Origin: Pseudomaricurvus alkylphenolicus
Lineage (GTDB): Bacteria > Pseudomonadota > Gammaproteobacteria > Pseudomonadales > Cellvibrionaceae
Direction: 5' to 3'
Length of the DNA stretch: 64,000 bases
NCBI RefSeq assembly: GCF_011683955.1
Contig: NZ_JAAQPI010000003.1
Location: forward strand, 1-64,000
This document shows positions 37,586 through 47,215 of the stretch, piece by piece; position 1 is the stretch's first letter; each line of letters opens with the position of its first letter. The position numbers and the translations under genes were made by a program. The notes below the pieces were generated by a model. It was not told where the DNA came from. It worked only from the letters and a program-made list of their open reading frames with translations, and made no database searches.

Positions 37586-38549
37586 GTGCCTGTGGCTGGG
37601 ACAGTAAGCGACATGACGACTCTGCGACGTGCTCAGATAGTGAGCTGCCTGGTAACATAAGCCTGCTGCTGAGCATTGCTCTGAGCTCATCGCACCAGCT
37701 GACAGTGTGTATCTTGGGATATACTGATTCGATCTTGCTGCAATCAAGTACCGAATTCAATGGCCGCCTGGCTGCGACGGGATATTGATTGGACGAGATA
37801 GGCACGAGCGCTGGCGGTGCTGGCACCACCCCAATTCGAGCCGCTTCAGCAAAAATGGCTTTGCCAAACTGATACCACGAACAAGCTCCCTTGCCACTGT
37901 AGTGATATAACCCCCAGCGCAGAGTTCCATGGGCGAAGTACTGTTCTGCCAAATAAATGATTACCGCTGCGATATTAGCGGCAGGGGTCGGGCAGCCCTT
38001 CTGGTCCGAAACGATACGCAATGTTTTGTTGTTGGCCCCCAGGCGCAACATCGTCTTTACGAAGTTGTTTCCATTCGCACCGAATACCCAAGAGGTCCGC
38101 AAGATAATGTGCTTACGCAGTAAACACTGTATAGCCCTATCACCGTCCAGCTTGGTTCTCCCGTAGACATTGATAGGATTGCTGTAATCTGTCTCCTGGT
38201 AGGCACAGGTTTTTTCGCCGTCAAACACGTAATCCGTGGACAGGTGAAACAGTGGGATCGACAAGGCATTACAGGCCCTGGCCATAGCCGCTGCCGCATG
38301 GTGATTAATTCGATCCGCTAGCTTTCGCTCCGACTCGGCCTTATCCACCGCCGTGTAGGCGGCGACGTTAATCACTAAGTGAGGCTTGCAAGCAATAATT
38401 GCTGTGCTTATGTCTTCCGTCTTGGTCAAATCCAACTGCTCTCGATTTGGCAAAATCATATCAATCTGACGGTTCATAAAACCCTGTAAACATTCGATAC
38501 CCACTTGACCGGATACACCCAACATCAGCACTCTTTTCTTCTCAGTCAT
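37545..38549 (-). CDS. rfbD: dTDP-4-dehydrorhamnose reductase
   Basis: Last step of dTDP-L-rhamnose synthesis. The 334-residue protein has the SDR Rossmann motif LMLGVSGQVG, the catalytic YxxxK (YGRTKLDGD) and the family segments NVAAYTAVDKAESE, FHLSTDYVFDG and LRTSWVFGANGNNFVKTML. A C-terminal tail of ~40 residues (LPGSSLSEHVAES...) goes beyond the usual length and lies over the convergent RND permease end, so it may have arisen by stop-codon loss. It overlaps rfbC by 8 bp. Confidence 0.95.
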   Translation of the reverse strand: MTEKKRVLMLGVSGQVGIECLQGFMNRQIDMILPNREQLDLTKTEDISTAIIACKPHLVINVAAYTAVDKAESERKLADRINHHAAAAMARACNALSIPLFHLSTDYVFDGEKTCAYQETDYSNPINVYGRTKLDGDRAIQCLLRKHIILRTSWVFGANGNNFVKTMLRLGANNKTLRIVSDQKGCPTPAANIAAVIIYLAEQYFAHGTLRWGLYHYSGKGACSWYQFGKAIFAEAARIGVVPAPPALVPISSNQYPVAARRPLNSVLDCSKIESVYPKIHTVSWCDELRAMLSSRLMLPGSSLSEHVAESSCRLLSQPQALRLPQYETPTSGL

Positions 38550-39099
38550 CCGCCTGGCCTCCAGGTTCAACGAATTGCATTAACGTAGGCGCTTTAGCGT
38601 CCTTAGGCGATAAGGTTGGTTTGACGACAGGCCAGTCCACACCGACCAATGGGTCATCCCAAGCCACACTGCCTTCGTCAGAAGGGTCATAGTAATCTGT
38701 GCACTTGTATTCGAAATCTGCCACATCAGAAACGACCACAAAGCCATGAGCATAACCCGGAGGCACCCAGAACTGACGTTTGTTGGCCTCACTGAGGAAG
38801 ACACCTTCATACTGCCCAAAAGTGCTCGATTGAGGGTTAATATCAACGGCGACGTCATAGACCTCGCCGGTTACCACCCTTACCAATTTCCCCTGAGGTC
38901 TGGACTTTTGAAAGTGCAGTCCCCGCAAGACGCCCGATGTGGAGCGGGAATGATTGTCCTGCACAAAAGGCTGATCGATTCCTACTAAGTCCCGGTAACG
39001 CTCAACCTGAAAAGACTCCACGAAAAATCCACGCTCGTCACCAAATACCTGCGGCTCGATAATAGTGACCCCAGGCAGTTTTGTTTTGATAATTTCCAT
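38542..39099 (-). CDS. rfbC: dTDP-4-dehydrorhamnose 3,5-epimerase
   Basis: Third step of dTDP-L-rhamnose synthesis. The 185-residue cupin shows EPQVFGDERGFFVESFQVERY, QDNHSRSTSGVLRGLHFQ (catalytic His region) and WVPPGYAHGFVVVSDVADFEYKCTDYYDPSDEGS. Start ATG 39099 gives the family-typical N-terminus MEIIKTKLPGVTII; longer in-frame starts are not conserved. Confidence 0.97.
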   Translation of the reverse strand: MEIIKTKLPGVTIIEPQVFGDERGFFVESFQVERYRDLVGIDQPFVQDNHSRSTSGVLRGLHFQKSRPQGKLVRVVTGEVYDVAVDINPQSSTFGQYEGVFLSEANKRQFWVPPGYAHGFVVVSDVADFEYKCTDYYDPSDEGSVAWDDPLVGVDWPVVKPTLSPKDAKAPTLMQFVEPGGQADD

Positions 39100-39115
39100 A
39101 GTCAGTCGCTCCTGA

Positions 39116-39979
39116 TCAATGCACCAGACTCTCCAGATAGACACCATACCCACATTGGACCAACGGCTTCGCCAGAGCACGAAGCTGCTCATCACCAACC
39201 CACCCCATGCGCCAGGCAACCTCCTCCGGGCAAGCTACCTTCAGGCTCTGGCAGTGTTCTATGGTTTGAATAAACTGTCCGGCTTCCAACAACGATTCGT
39301 GGGTCCCCGTATCCAGCCACGTCATGCCGCGCCCCATCACTTGCACCTGCAATTGCCCCCGTTCTAGATAGATATTGTTAAGGTCAGTGATTTCAATCTC
39401 GCCCCTACTGGAGGGCTTGAGTGAGCGGGCAAGATCAACGACAGCGTTGTCGTAAAAATACAGTCCGGTAGCCGCGTAGCGACTTCTCGGTTTGGTGGGC
39501 TTTTCCTCCAGACTGATAGCGGATCCAGAAGCATCGAACTCGACGACACCGAAGCGTTCCGGGTCTTTGACTGGGTGCGCGAAAATGCTGGCGCCGTGAG
39601 TTTGACTCGCGGCCCGTTTCAAAAGCTCAGACAGGTTTTGACCATAAAACAGGTTATCACCCAAAATCAGGGCGCAGTTGTCGTTTCCTATAAACGGCTC
39701 ACCGATAATAAACGCCTGTGCCAGCCCTTCCGGACGTTGCTGTACAGCGTACTCAATACTAATGCCCCACTGACTGCCACTGCCTAACAGCTGTTCAAAT
39801 CGACAGGTATCCTGTGGAGTGGAAATTACCAGTATCTCTCGTATCCCGGCCAACATCAGTGTGGTCAGTGGGTAATAGATCATGGGCTTGTCATGTACCG
39901 GCAGAAGCTGCTTGCTCACCGCCAAAGTGACAGGATGAAGTCGAGTTCCGCTGCCGCCGGCCAGAATAATACCTTTCAT
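39116..39979 (-). CDS. rfbA: Glucose-1-phosphate thymidylyltransferase
   Basis: First step of dTDP-L-rhamnose synthesis: glucose-1-phosphate plus dTTP gives dTDP-glucose. The 287-residue protein starts [18 protein letters not shown], the nucleotide-binding signature, with [23 protein letters not shown] and the product-binding region [15 protein letters not shown] 39979 lies 2 bp from the rfbB stop. It is in the order rfbB-rfbA-rfbC-rfbD. Confidence 0.97.
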   Translation of the reverse strand: MKGIILAGGSGTRLHPVTLAVSKQLLPVHDKPMIYYPLTTLMLAGIREILVISTPQDTCRFEQLLGSGSQWGISIEYAVQQRPEGLAQAFIIGEPFIGNDNCALILGDNLFYGQNLSELLKRAASQTHGASIFAHPVKDPERFGVVEFDASGSAISLEEKPTKPRSRYAATGLYFYDNAVVDLARSLKPSSRGEIEITDLNNIYLERGQLQVQVMGRGMTWLDTGTHESLLEAGQFIQTIEHCQSLKVACPEEVAWRMGWVGDEQLRALAKPLVQCGYGVYLESLVH

Positions 39980-39981
39980 AA

Positions 39982-41064
39982 TTATGCGCTCCTCTGTAGA
40001 GGCAGGTCTTGCCATTGAATCGTTAGATAGCTGCCATCACGCACTCTTCGGCACCAGGCTTCATTGTTCAGATACCAAAGAACCGTGTCACGAATACCGC
40101 TCTCAAAGCTCCTTTTTGGCGCCCAACCGAGTTCTCGTTCGATCTTTGAAGCGTCAATAGCATAGCGTTGATCGTGTCCGGGCCGGTCAGGCACGTGAAC
40201 CATTAAGTCCTTGTAATTTCTCACTCCCGACGTTTTTTCAGGGACAAGCACTTCCAGGACTTCACAGATCTTTGCAATAACATCAATGTTTCTTTTCTCA
40301 CAGCTGCCACCAATATTGTAGGTCTGGCCCACTTTTCCCTGGAAAATAGCGGCCAAGAGTCCACCAACATGATCATCCACATGCAACCAATCCCGAATCT
40401 GGCTGCCATCGCCATAAATCTTCAGCGGTTTGCCTTGCAGCGCATTCAGAATAGTCAGAGGTATCAATTTCTCTGGAAACTGAAAAGGACCATAGTTGTT
40501 TGAACAGTGCGTGATAACGATCGGCAGTCGGTAGGTTCGGTACCAGGCGTAAACAAGATGATCAGAAGCCGCCTTTGATGCGGAATAAGGCGAACTTGGG
40601 TGGTACGTGGACTGCTCGCTAAACAGGGCGGAACTCCCTGATCCAAGGTCTCCAAAGACTTCGTCGGTCGATACATGATGAAAACGGAAAATTTCCCGCT
40701 GTTTCTGAGACAACTGACAATAGTAACGACGACTCGCCTCCAGCAGGGTACAGGTTCCTGCAATATTGGTTTCGATAAAAGTGTGTGGCTCATCGATAGA
40801 CCGATCAACGTGCGACTCCGCTGCCAGATGCATCACGACATCTGGCTGGTGCTGGAGGAATACGCGCTCAAGCTCGCGTGCATTGCAGACATCAACCCGT
40901 TCAAAACAGTATCTATCGTGCGCGGACACCGATTTGAGAGAGTCAAGATTGCCAGCATAGGTAAGCTTATCGACGTTAACAACGCAGTGATCGGTATGAT
41001 GTATCAGGTGACGAACCAATGCAGACCCAATAAATCCAGCACCACCGGTAACCAATAATTTCAT
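39982..41064 (-). CDS. rfbB: dTDP-glucose 4,6-dehydratase
   Basis: Second step of dTDP-L-rhamnose synthesis. The 360-residue extended SDR has [15 protein letters not shown] (NAD binding), [15 protein letters not shown], the active-site segment [14 protein letters not shown] and [19 protein letters not shown] (YxxxK). It starts the rhamnose block at the 3' end of the glycosyltransferase genes, so rhamnose is probably a component of the polysaccharide. Confidence 0.97.
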   Translation of the reverse strand: MKLLVTGGAGFIGSALVRHLIHHTDHCVVNVDKLTYAGNLDSLKSVSAHDRYCFERVDVCNARELERVFLQHQPDVVMHLAAESHVDRSIDEPHTFIETNIAGTCTLLEASRRYYCQLSQKQREIFRFHHVSTDEVFGDLGSGSSALFSEQSTYHPSSPYSASKAASDHLVYAWYRTYRLPIVITHCSNNYGPFQFPEKLIPLTILNALQGKPLKIYGDGSQIRDWLHVDDHVGGLLAAIFQGKVGQTYNIGGSCEKRNIDVIAKICEVLEVLVPEKTSGVRNYKDLMVHVPDRPGHDQRYAIDASKIERELGWAPKRSFESGIRDTVLWYLNNEAWCRRVRDGSYLTIQWQDLPLQRSA

Positions 41065-41067
41065 TGT

Positions 41068-42339
41068 CTAGTTCCTTCCAAGCAGATGTAATGAGGCTAG
41101 TGCGAATCCCGTAGAGGCCAAGGTAATACCTTGTGCGTAGGCCAGCCCGGGATTAAGCACCAGGTTAAATGCGAGGGCTGTGAGCCACATAAAGATCCCC
41201 CAAAGCAGCGGGTGAATTCGGCCGTTTTGTTCAACATGCCGCATATTGGCCATCCACAACCGTCGCCAAATTTTGAAGTGCATAAACAAATAGAGTGCGG
41301 CACCCATCACCCCATATTTATAAAGCGTGCCTACCAGACCGATATCATCAGGATAAAAATAGGGAGCAACAATATCCTGATACGTGGCTCCATAGGCATT
41401 ATCCTCTCCCGCACCAAAGAGTGGATGCATGGGAATCTTCTGAAATGCCAATCCGAAGGCCTTGGAGCGAATCGCTCCACCATCGGACCCCAGAAAAACG
41501 TCAAGCATGACTTGAAAGCCGATGGGAAGCAGAAGAATAACCAAAGGGCACAACACCACCATTAAAGGCAAACGGGTTTTAGACGAAAAAAATATAGGAT
41601 ACAACACAATGGAAAACAGCATTGTGGCCAGAGTGGACCGGAACATCACAATGGACCAGATATAAACAGCAATAGCTAATATGGAGCACGAGATTACCCA
41701 GGATAAAGGCCCTCTCGCCTGCCCCAGTGAAATCAAAGCGGCCATTAGAGCTACCATGATTGCGAACAGTGGGGGCTTTAAACGAAAACCTCTCCATTCA
41801 TCATAGGTAACGAGATTGCTGAGCGTATGGTCCGTAGAGAAAAACAGCGATTTCAGGTCTAGGGTAAAATAGAAAAATAGGTAATTCAGCATTAACGCAA
41901 TCAGGGTAAATTGAATAATCCTCTCCGCGACACTCAGTGGTAAGCCAGATCGACAAAGCAGAAATATTCCCGGGCCTACAAATGCCAACAAGAACTCTCT
42001 GGCAGAGAAGAAGCTGTATAACGGATTGCCACCATAATTCAGGTAAAATGCCAACGAGCTGACGACCATAATGCCTAGGATCAGGCAGACCGGCCGTACA
42101 AACCAAGCCAGCCAAGTACGGAGATCAAGCTGAAACAGAGCCCTCCAGGTACCAAGCAGAAACAACCCCAGTGCAGAGGCAATCCCCAGCTCCTGCAATC
42201 GATTGGCGAGGTAGTAACGTCCTCCCTGACAGCCTGCAAAAATTGCGATGAAAATCAAGGCACACACCAGCGGCTGGATATTCAGGGGGCTGCTCTGCCT
42301 GGCCTTTGAGTCAATGCCCTGCAGCGGTTGAACCAGCAT
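41068..42339 (-). CDS. O-antigen ligase/polymerase-family membrane protein (Wzy-like)
   Basis: A 423-residue protein with about ten to twelve hydrophobic segments and a large periplasmic loop near residues 290-345 (PMHPLFGAGEDNAYGATYQD), the pattern of Wzy_C/RfaL polymerases and ligases, where a conserved Gly/His-containing loop handles lipid-linked sugars. In a cluster with a Wzx flippase, Wzz and Wza-like protein, polymerase is the more likely role than lipid A ligase. It overlaps the preceding glycosyltransferase by 4 bp (ATGA). Confidence 0.8.
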   Translation of the reverse strand: MLVQPLQGIDSKARQSSPLNIQPLVCALIFIAIFAGCQGGRYYLANRLQELGIASALGLFLLGTWRALFQLDLRTWLAWFVRPVCLILGIMVVSSLAFYLNYGGNPLYSFFSAREFLLAFVGPGIFLLCRSGLPLSVAERIIQFTLIALMLNYLFFYFTLDLKSLFFSTDHTLSNLVTYDEWRGFRLKPPLFAIMVALMAALISLGQARGPLSWVISCSILAIAVYIWSIVMFRSTLATMLFSIVLYPIFFSSKTRLPLMVVLCPLVILLLPIGFQVMLDVFLGSDGGAIRSKAFGLAFQKIPMHPLFGAGEDNAYGATYQDIVAPYFYPDDIGLVGTLYKYGVMGAALYLFMHFKIWRRLWMANMRHVEQNGRIHPLLWGIFMWLTALAFNLVLNPGLAYAQGITLASTGFALASLHLLGRN

Positions 42340-43400
42340 CAGTGTTCTCCTGAGCCAAAACTGCGGACGTTAGCGTGCTTTGCCAACAACACTGAACAGA
42401 CTATTCGAGCGTTTTTGTATTGCCTCCTTAAAAGTCGTTTTCCGACCTCTGCCCAGCTGCTCAGATAGCACCAAATCATGCTGCCTGGATAGTAACGGCG
42501 CATAAACAGGTGCTTGCTGCGAAACACGTGATAGTCCGCAATCAGAGAAGGGGTTCGTCTCTGCCAGGTAGGCGAGCCAATAGAGCCTCCCTCACGATGG
42601 TAAACATGCGCATCTTTTGCAACACAGCGCTGGCAGTAGTTGCCCGCACGCGTAAACCAGTCAATCTCCTCGTAGTACAAGAAGTAGTTTTCATTTAACA
42701 ATCCCACCTCCTCCAGGAGACAGCGAGGCATCATCCATGAACAGCCGCTGATGTAATCAATTTCGTTCTCAGCAGCCTTACAGTCGCCTATATCCTGCTC
42801 TTTTTTGAACCGCCCTGCAGACTGCATAGCGACACCGGTGCGTTTATTGAACCGATTACCGCCAATCGCTTGAATGGTTTCAGGCTGATCGAAGAAATGG
42901 ATAATAGAACCACAAGCCGAGGGCGCCTTTTCCGCCGCTAAACGCTTTTGCATGTTGGCCAGACAATCCGGATCAATGATCGTGTCATTATTCAGAAGCC
43001 AAATGTGCGTCATGTCTTCTTGGGCAAGCGCGAAGCGTATACCGACGTTGTTGCCTCCGGCAAAGCCGAGATTGGCTTCGTTGTCAATAATGACAAGAGA
43101 GGCACCCTCGTCACTTGCTCCCGCTGAGTTCACCTCTGTGGCCGTCAACTGTGAATATGCAATAGGTCGAGAGCAATGCCCCACCAAACGGCGCAGCCTC
43201 GGGTGTTTCGGGGATGGCGCCGCGATTTCCCCCCGCGCCCAAGCGGCAATTGAGGACAAACTGGTGTCTGTGGACTGATTATCGCAGACAACAACCCGAA
43301 AACGCGCCGCTCTGGAAAGGAAAACCGATTCCAAGCACGCTATCGTGTCCCCCCAACTGTTCCAGTTCAGTATCACCACATACGTGCAATTGCTCGACAT
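42339..43400 (-). CDS. Glycosyltransferase family 2
   Basis: A 353-residue GT2 enzyme. The start YVVILNWNSWGDTIACLESVF, VVCDNQSTDTS, the metal-binding region IWLLNNDTIIDPDCL and FDQPETIQAIGGNRFN followed by YEEIDWFTRAG are typical of rhamnosyltransferase-like GT2 enzymes (dTDP-rhamnose transferases among them). It is therefore a candidate rhamnosyl transferase. ATG 43400 has AAGGTGG just upstream, which favours it over the TTG at 43424. Confidence 0.9.
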   Translation of the reverse strand: MSSNCTYVVILNWNSWGDTIACLESVFLSRAARFRVVVCDNQSTDTSLSSIAAWARGEIAAPSPKHPRLRRLVGHCSRPIAYSQLTATEVNSAGASDEGASLVIIDNEANLGFAGGNNVGIRFALAQEDMTHIWLLNNDTIIDPDCLANMQKRLAAEKAPSACGSIIHFFDQPETIQAIGGNRFNKRTGVAMQSAGRFKKEQDIGDCKAAENEIDYISGCSWMMPRCLLEEVGLLNENYFLYYEEIDWFTRAGNYCQRCVAKDAHVYHREGGSIGSPTWQRRTPSLIADYHVFRSKHLFMRRYYPGSMIWCYLSSWAEVGKRLLRRQYKNARIVCSVLLAKHANVRSFGSGEH

Positions 43401-43420
43401 ATTCGCCACCTTCGTTTTGT

Positions 43421-44305
43421 TCAAGAAACAGCTGCCAATTGATTGCGAACCAACCTCATTAGGAGATTGACTTCCTTGTCATCGAGACCGATATTGGACT
43501 GCAGTAAAACAGCTTGAGGGGACCGTTCGTAGTTAAAGTCTTTCAAGAACGAATTGGCCTCATCGCCAAACCATAGACAATGACAGAGATCATCCGCATT
43601 AGCGAAATGTCCGGAGTTTGGCAAGCCCAATATCCGCTCGACAAATACCCCATAGAGCGTGTATTCGGATACGGTCAGCCGACGACCGACCGATTCGAAC
43701 CAGGGCCGCTGGGTACCTTCCTGGATATGCTCCTTGAGTTTAATCAGATTGCTGCGCCGCCAGGTGGCCAGAGGCCCGATATAGTCAAAGTCGCCCACTT
43801 CGACATCCAACCCCAGGAGTTCTGCGGCTCCACGGTGCCACTGACAATGCATGTCATCGGGATTTGTCATGGGCTTGCGGTGCAATCGTAGTGCTCCGTT
43901 TTGGAAAAATCTGCCAATTTGCAGCGGCGTAATAAATTCGATATCCGAATCAACAAACACAATGTGTTCGCAATCAGTCACTGCGTCTGCACTCAGTTTT
44001 GTGAGTTGTTGCATGATCCACCCCCTGACAGGCCATAAGGTGTGGTCCAGCCACCACTTTTTGAACAGAGGTAAATGGAAAAAGCGCGCCGGCAGAACAT
44101 CCTGTGCACTGACGACTTCGCGACTTTCAGAGCGCAACGGTGAGAATAGTTTACGATCCCGATTTGGAACAACGAGAAACTGTCTGACGTGTTTACCGGC
44201 AAATGCATCGATACTTGAGCACAATCGAGAACAGCGGTCAAAGTCCGGCCCATAAGAACAGATCATCAGGGCCAATTGATTGTTGGTTTTGCTAGAGCTG
44301 AACAT
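43421..44305 (-). CDS. DUF6492-type putative glycosyltransferase
   Basis: A 294-residue protein with NQLALMICSYGPDFDRCSRLCSSI at the N-terminus and CEHIVFVDSDIEFITPLQI, a DxD-like motif that suggests a GT-A nucleotide-sugar transferase. Other conserved parts are LHRKPMTNPDDMHCQWHRGAAELLG. The closest name I know is DUF6492; the sugar is unknown. GGAGG before ATG 44305 sets the start. It is the first gene of the transcript that continues through the GT2, Wzy-like and rfb genes. Confidence 0.75.
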   Translation of the reverse strand: MFSSSKTNNQLALMICSYGPDFDRCSRLCSSIDAFAGKHVRQFLVVPNRDRKLFSPLRSESREVVSAQDVLPARFFHLPLFKKWWLDHTLWPVRGWIMQQLTKLSADAVTDCEHIVFVDSDIEFITPLQIGRFFQNGALRLHRKPMTNPDDMHCQWHRGAAELLGLDVEVGDFDYIGPLATWRRSNLIKLKEHIQEGTQRPWFESVGRRLTVSEYTLYGVFVERILGLPNSGHFANADDLCHCLWFGDEANSFLKDFNYERSPQAVLLQSNIGLDDKEVNLLMRLVRNQLAAVS

Positions 44306-44347
44306 TGTATACCTCCAGTCTTTGCCAAAGCATTTATTAACGTTACT

Positions 44348-44362
44348 GCAGCATTTGTACCA
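44348..44362 (-). promoter_or_regulatory. Sigma-54 promoter for the DUF6492-GT2-wzy-rfbBADC operon
   Basis: TGGTACAAATGCTGC has the GG-N10-GC spacing of sigma-54 -24/-12 elements (consensus TGGCACG-N4-TTGC) and is very like the other candidate at 58131-58145. The predicted transcript would start near 44336, about 30 bases before the ATG at 44305. It has two mismatches to consensus. Confidence 0.55.
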
Positions 44363-44489
44363 ATCTCTCAAAGACCCCCAAGCACTTCTGTGGCCCACTA
44401 TTCCAAAGGGCTCTGGCGACAAAAGATGAAAAAGACAAATCCTGAACCGGCTTTTACGCTCGGGGAGGCAAAGTGGCTCCAGCTATGCA

Positions 44490-44502
44490 ATGCAAATTGC
44501 AA
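44490..44502. promoter_or_regulatory. Dyad TTGCA-N3-TGCAT, putative enhancer site of the sigma-54 regulator
   Basis: Read on the minus strand it is TTGCA-ATT-TGCAT, one mismatch from a perfect palindrome. It lies ~128 bp upstream of the -24 element at 44362, within the 319-bp gap between the kinase gene and the DUF6492 gene. The same dyad occurs upstream of the other polysaccharide transcription units. Confidence 0.5.
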
Positions 44503-44624
44503 ATAGGGCGGGGAATCGTTTCCGAGATTGGGATTGTGACGCCGCAATGCCTCAAGACCTTGCGATCTTAAGATCAGAACAAGATATTATCGTTTGATCT
44601 CAGGCGAACACCTGAAGAAAGAAA

Positions 44625-46631
44625 TCAGAAATTTGAGAGCTCAGCCTTTAACGCGAGCATTCCCCTGTTAAGCTTTTGCCCGGTTTCAGCAACAAAATCC
44701 GAGCTGCTACCGACGGGCGTATTGGCTTGCGCCTCGATGACATTGAGGGCGTCCGCCACCTCAGGCAAGCCAAAGCTGCGACAGGTACTGGCCAATGTGT
44801 GTGCCTCTCGCACCACATCATTATTGTTCGATGCCAGTTGCAAAGTCCGCCACCGACGATCAGCCTCATCACAAAACTTCAAAATAATGGATGATAGACG
44901 TTCTCTACCAATCTGTTTGAGCAGGTTACCTAACACCTCCCTGTCTAATCGAACAGGCTCTTGTATAACGGCCTGCTCATCTGCGAATAATTGCTCATCC
45001 TTACCCTTTCTGAGCAGCCAGGTTTCCAGTGTTGACAACAGTTTCTCTCGCTCGATTGGTTTGGTTAGATAACCACGCATGCCACACGCCCGGCTCTTTT
45101 CCTGCTCTACCGAGCTCGCATAGGCGCTCAAGGCCACGACCGGGATGTCCTGCCCCCCCTCATCTGCACAAATTCTCCGCGTTGCTTCGAAGCCATCGAT
45201 TCCAGGCATGCTGATGTCCATCAACACCAAATCGAAGTCCTCGCCAACCGCCAGCTCAACTGCCTGTTCACCCGAATTGGCCGTGGCCACCGAAACGCCC
45301 AGATCTTCCAACAACATGGTACCCAGCATCAGATTGATGTCATTGTCATCGACCAACAGAACCCGCCCACGAAACAGGATTTCCTGATCAACCACAGGCG
45401 TGGCCTCATAGTAGGCTGACAGGGTTTTAGCGACAGCCTTAAACGGCAATTCAATCCAGAAGGAGGACCCGGATCCCGCTTTGGAAATAACGCCAATCTG
45501 GCCTAACATGGAATCAATATTTCGCTTTGCAATGTCGAGTCCCAGGCCAGTCCCTTGATGATCAATGCCGGGTAGACCTGACTCCAAAGTCGAAAATGGT
45601 TGAAAGACGCTCTGTTGGTCTTTCTCGTTAATACCGATACCCGTGTCATTGACCTCAAATCTCAGCGTATGATCCGACAGCTGGGCTTTACTGACCAACA
45701 GTGAAACTTCCCCGGCTTCTGTAAATTTGATAGCGTTGATCATCAGATTCAATAATGTCTGCCGCAGACGAGTGGCATCGCCAAGGTAGGTAGCCGCAAG
45801 TCCTTGACCGATATCACAGCGGAGTTCCAGGCCTTTTTCCAATGCTCTGGCACGAACAATATCCGTTACCGAGGTGACTAATTCCCTCAAATCAAACTCT
45901 ATATTTTCAGGCGGCGAGTAGGCAGACTCCAACTTGGAAATATCCAATACATAATTAATCACCTGCATCAGGTTGGCGGATGACTTACTGGCCAGATCCA
46001 AAAGCTCCTTGGCTCGCCCCGATAGATCCTGCTCCTTAATCAGAGATAGTGCTGAAACGACGCCATTGAGTGGAGTGCGCATTTCATGACTCATCTGGGC
46101 AAAAAATGCGTTCTTGACCGCCTGAGCTGACTCTGCTTCCTCCTTCGCTCGCTTTAACTGATCGTTCAGTGCTTCCAGGTCCTCAACCATTTGTTTTTCC
46201 GTGGTCATATAGAACAATTGATCAAACTGAACGTCTTGTGCTGAGAAGTCGTTAAGCCCCAACTTCAAGTCCGGACGATGGTTAAGCAGCCAGGACAGCC
46301 ACGGAGCCCCACAGAACACCAGATATTGCTCATTCTCCCAGGTTTTTTGAATCATTTGCCCACGGATAGCGAAGCTTTGATCTCGGGCAACAAACAGGAA
46401 CAGCGAGTTCAAATGCTTGGAGACGGATTCGTAATTTTGCAGTGCTCGCGGCCTGACAGGATCGAGCAGTTCTGTCAATTTTGGCGCTTCGGTGATATCC
46501 GGCAAGTGTCGAATCAGAGTGTCGCTGCTATGAACAATTGTGAGCTCGCGATTCAGAACCATCACGACCGAGAATAACCGCTGCAATGTTCCCAGACCTG
46601 GTGTATCACCAAGACTGTTGCTGGCTGTCAT
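44625..46631 (-). CDS. HNOBA-domain hybrid histidine kinase with receiver and HPt domains
   Basis: The 668-residue protein begins with an HNOB-associated (HNOBA) domain at ~15-150 (VVMVLNRELTIVHSS ... FAIRGQMIQKT ... YLVFCGAPWLSWL). This domain partners H-NOX in animal guanylate cyclases and bacterial kinases. Next are a coiled coil (~145-175), HisKA with His182 (MSHEMRTPL), a HATPase domain with NDTGIGI and GTGLGLDI, a receiver domain with phospho-acceptor Asp472 (LVLMDISMPG), and a C-terminal HPt domain with His611 (EAHTLASTCRSFG). It has no membrane helix, so it is cytosolic. It follows the H-NOX gene with a 4-bp overlap, so its input is almost surely haem-bound NO. The internal phosphorelay probably ends at the response regulator in the same operon. 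Confidence 0.95.
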   Translation of the reverse strand: MTASNSLGDTPGLGTLQRLFSVVMVLNRELTIVHSSDTLIRHLPDITEAPKLTELLDPVRPRALQNYESVSKHLNSLFLFVARDQSFAIRGQMIQKTWENEQYLVFCGAPWLSWLLNHRPDLKLGLNDFSAQDVQFDQLFYMTTEKQMVEDLEALNDQLKRAKEEAESAQAVKNAFFAQMSHEMRTPLNGVVSALSLIKEQDLSGRAKELLDLASKSSANLMQVINYVLDISKLESAYSPPENIEFDLRELVTSVTDIVRARALEKGLELRCDIGQGLAATYLGDATRLRQTLLNLMINAIKFTEAGEVSLLVSKAQLSDHTLRFEVNDTGIGINEKDQQSVFQPFSTLESGLPGIDHQGTGLGLDIAKRNIDSMLGQIGVISKAGSGSSFWIELPFKAVAKTLSAYYEATPVVDQEILFRGRVLLVDDNDINLMLGTMLLEDLGVSVATANSGEQAVELAVGEDFDLVLMDISMPGIDGFEATRRICADEGGQDIPVVALSAYASSVEQEKSRACGMRGYLTKPIEREKLLSTLETWLLRKGKDEQLFADEQAVIQEPVRLDREVLGNLLKQIGRERLSSIILKFCDEADRRWRTLQLASNNNDVVREAHTLASTCRSFGLPEVADALNVIEAQANTPVGSSSDFVAETGQKLNRGMLALKAELSNF

Positions 46632-47215
46632 TTTACGCTGACCTCGAAGATTGCGTGCGTACCCTGAGCTACATCCTCGGACTGCTTGTTGTGATAGAGC
46701 AACTCACAGTCGAAACGTTTCGCTAGTCCATTAAATAATCCCACGACAAAGGGAACCAAGCCCTCTCGCTGACTGATATAGTGTATGCGATAGCGATTCT
46801 CTCCCACATCCTCCACTTCAAATTCGGGAGGGACGTAGTTTAAGAACGTACCCGTAATGCGATCGTGCAGAGCATTCAAGTTTCTGAGGAACTCCACCAT
46901 ATCCCTTCCCGACGCATCCATTAATGGCCCATAGGACTTTGTCGCAGTTTCCAGAACCCAATACTCTCCGAACATTTCCAGACAGGTTTCAATCGGCGCA
47001 CCCAAGACCTCGGCAGCAGCACCGGCCAGTTGGTAAGTAATGCTGTCGTCGTAGCTACGCATGGTCAGGAAAGAATCGTCAGGAACTCCAGACCTTTCGA
47101 GAATCTGTTGCCATTTTTCATCGCCGTAGTTTTGGCGGATCATGCTTTGCAAGGCGTTGTTAATTAGACCGTACACTTTTTCGTCCTTATCTGAGTTGAC
47201 GTTGGATTTGAGCAT
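46628..47215 (-). CDS. H-NOX haem nitric oxide sensor protein
   Basis: The ~195-residue protein is a stand-alone H-NOX: VYGLINNALQSMIRQNYGDEKW at the start, LAGAAAEVLGAPIETCLEMFGEYWV, the proximal haem ligand His117 in NLNALHDRI, and the haem-propionate motif YxSxR (YISQR, Tyr146/Ser148/Arg150). Such proteins bind NO and control a neighbouring kinase or cyclase. Start is uncertain: ATG 47215 overlaps the regulator stop (TGATG), while GTG 47176 has AAGGA 7 bases upstream and would give the standard N-terminus. It lies between the regulator and the HNOBA kinase, overlapping both. Confidence 0.95.
   Translation of the reverse strand: MLKSNVNSDKDEKVYGLINNALQSMIRQNYGDEKWQQILERSGVPDDSFLTMRSYDDSITYQLAGAAAEVLGAPIETCLEMFGEYWVLETATKSYGPLMDASGRDMVEFLRNLNALHDRITGTFLNYVPPEFEVEDVGENRYRIHYISQREGLVPFVVGLFNGLAKRFDCELLYHNKQSEDVAQGTHAIFEVSVK

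Larger units (their letters stand above)
44306..44624. other. 319-bp intergenic region between kinase and DUF6492 genes
   Basis: Holds the sigma-54 promoter candidate and dyad described separately, and a 12-bp palindrome GATCTTAAGATC at 44564-44575 near the end of the kinase gene. No gene or strong rho-independent terminator was seen. Confidence 0.6.
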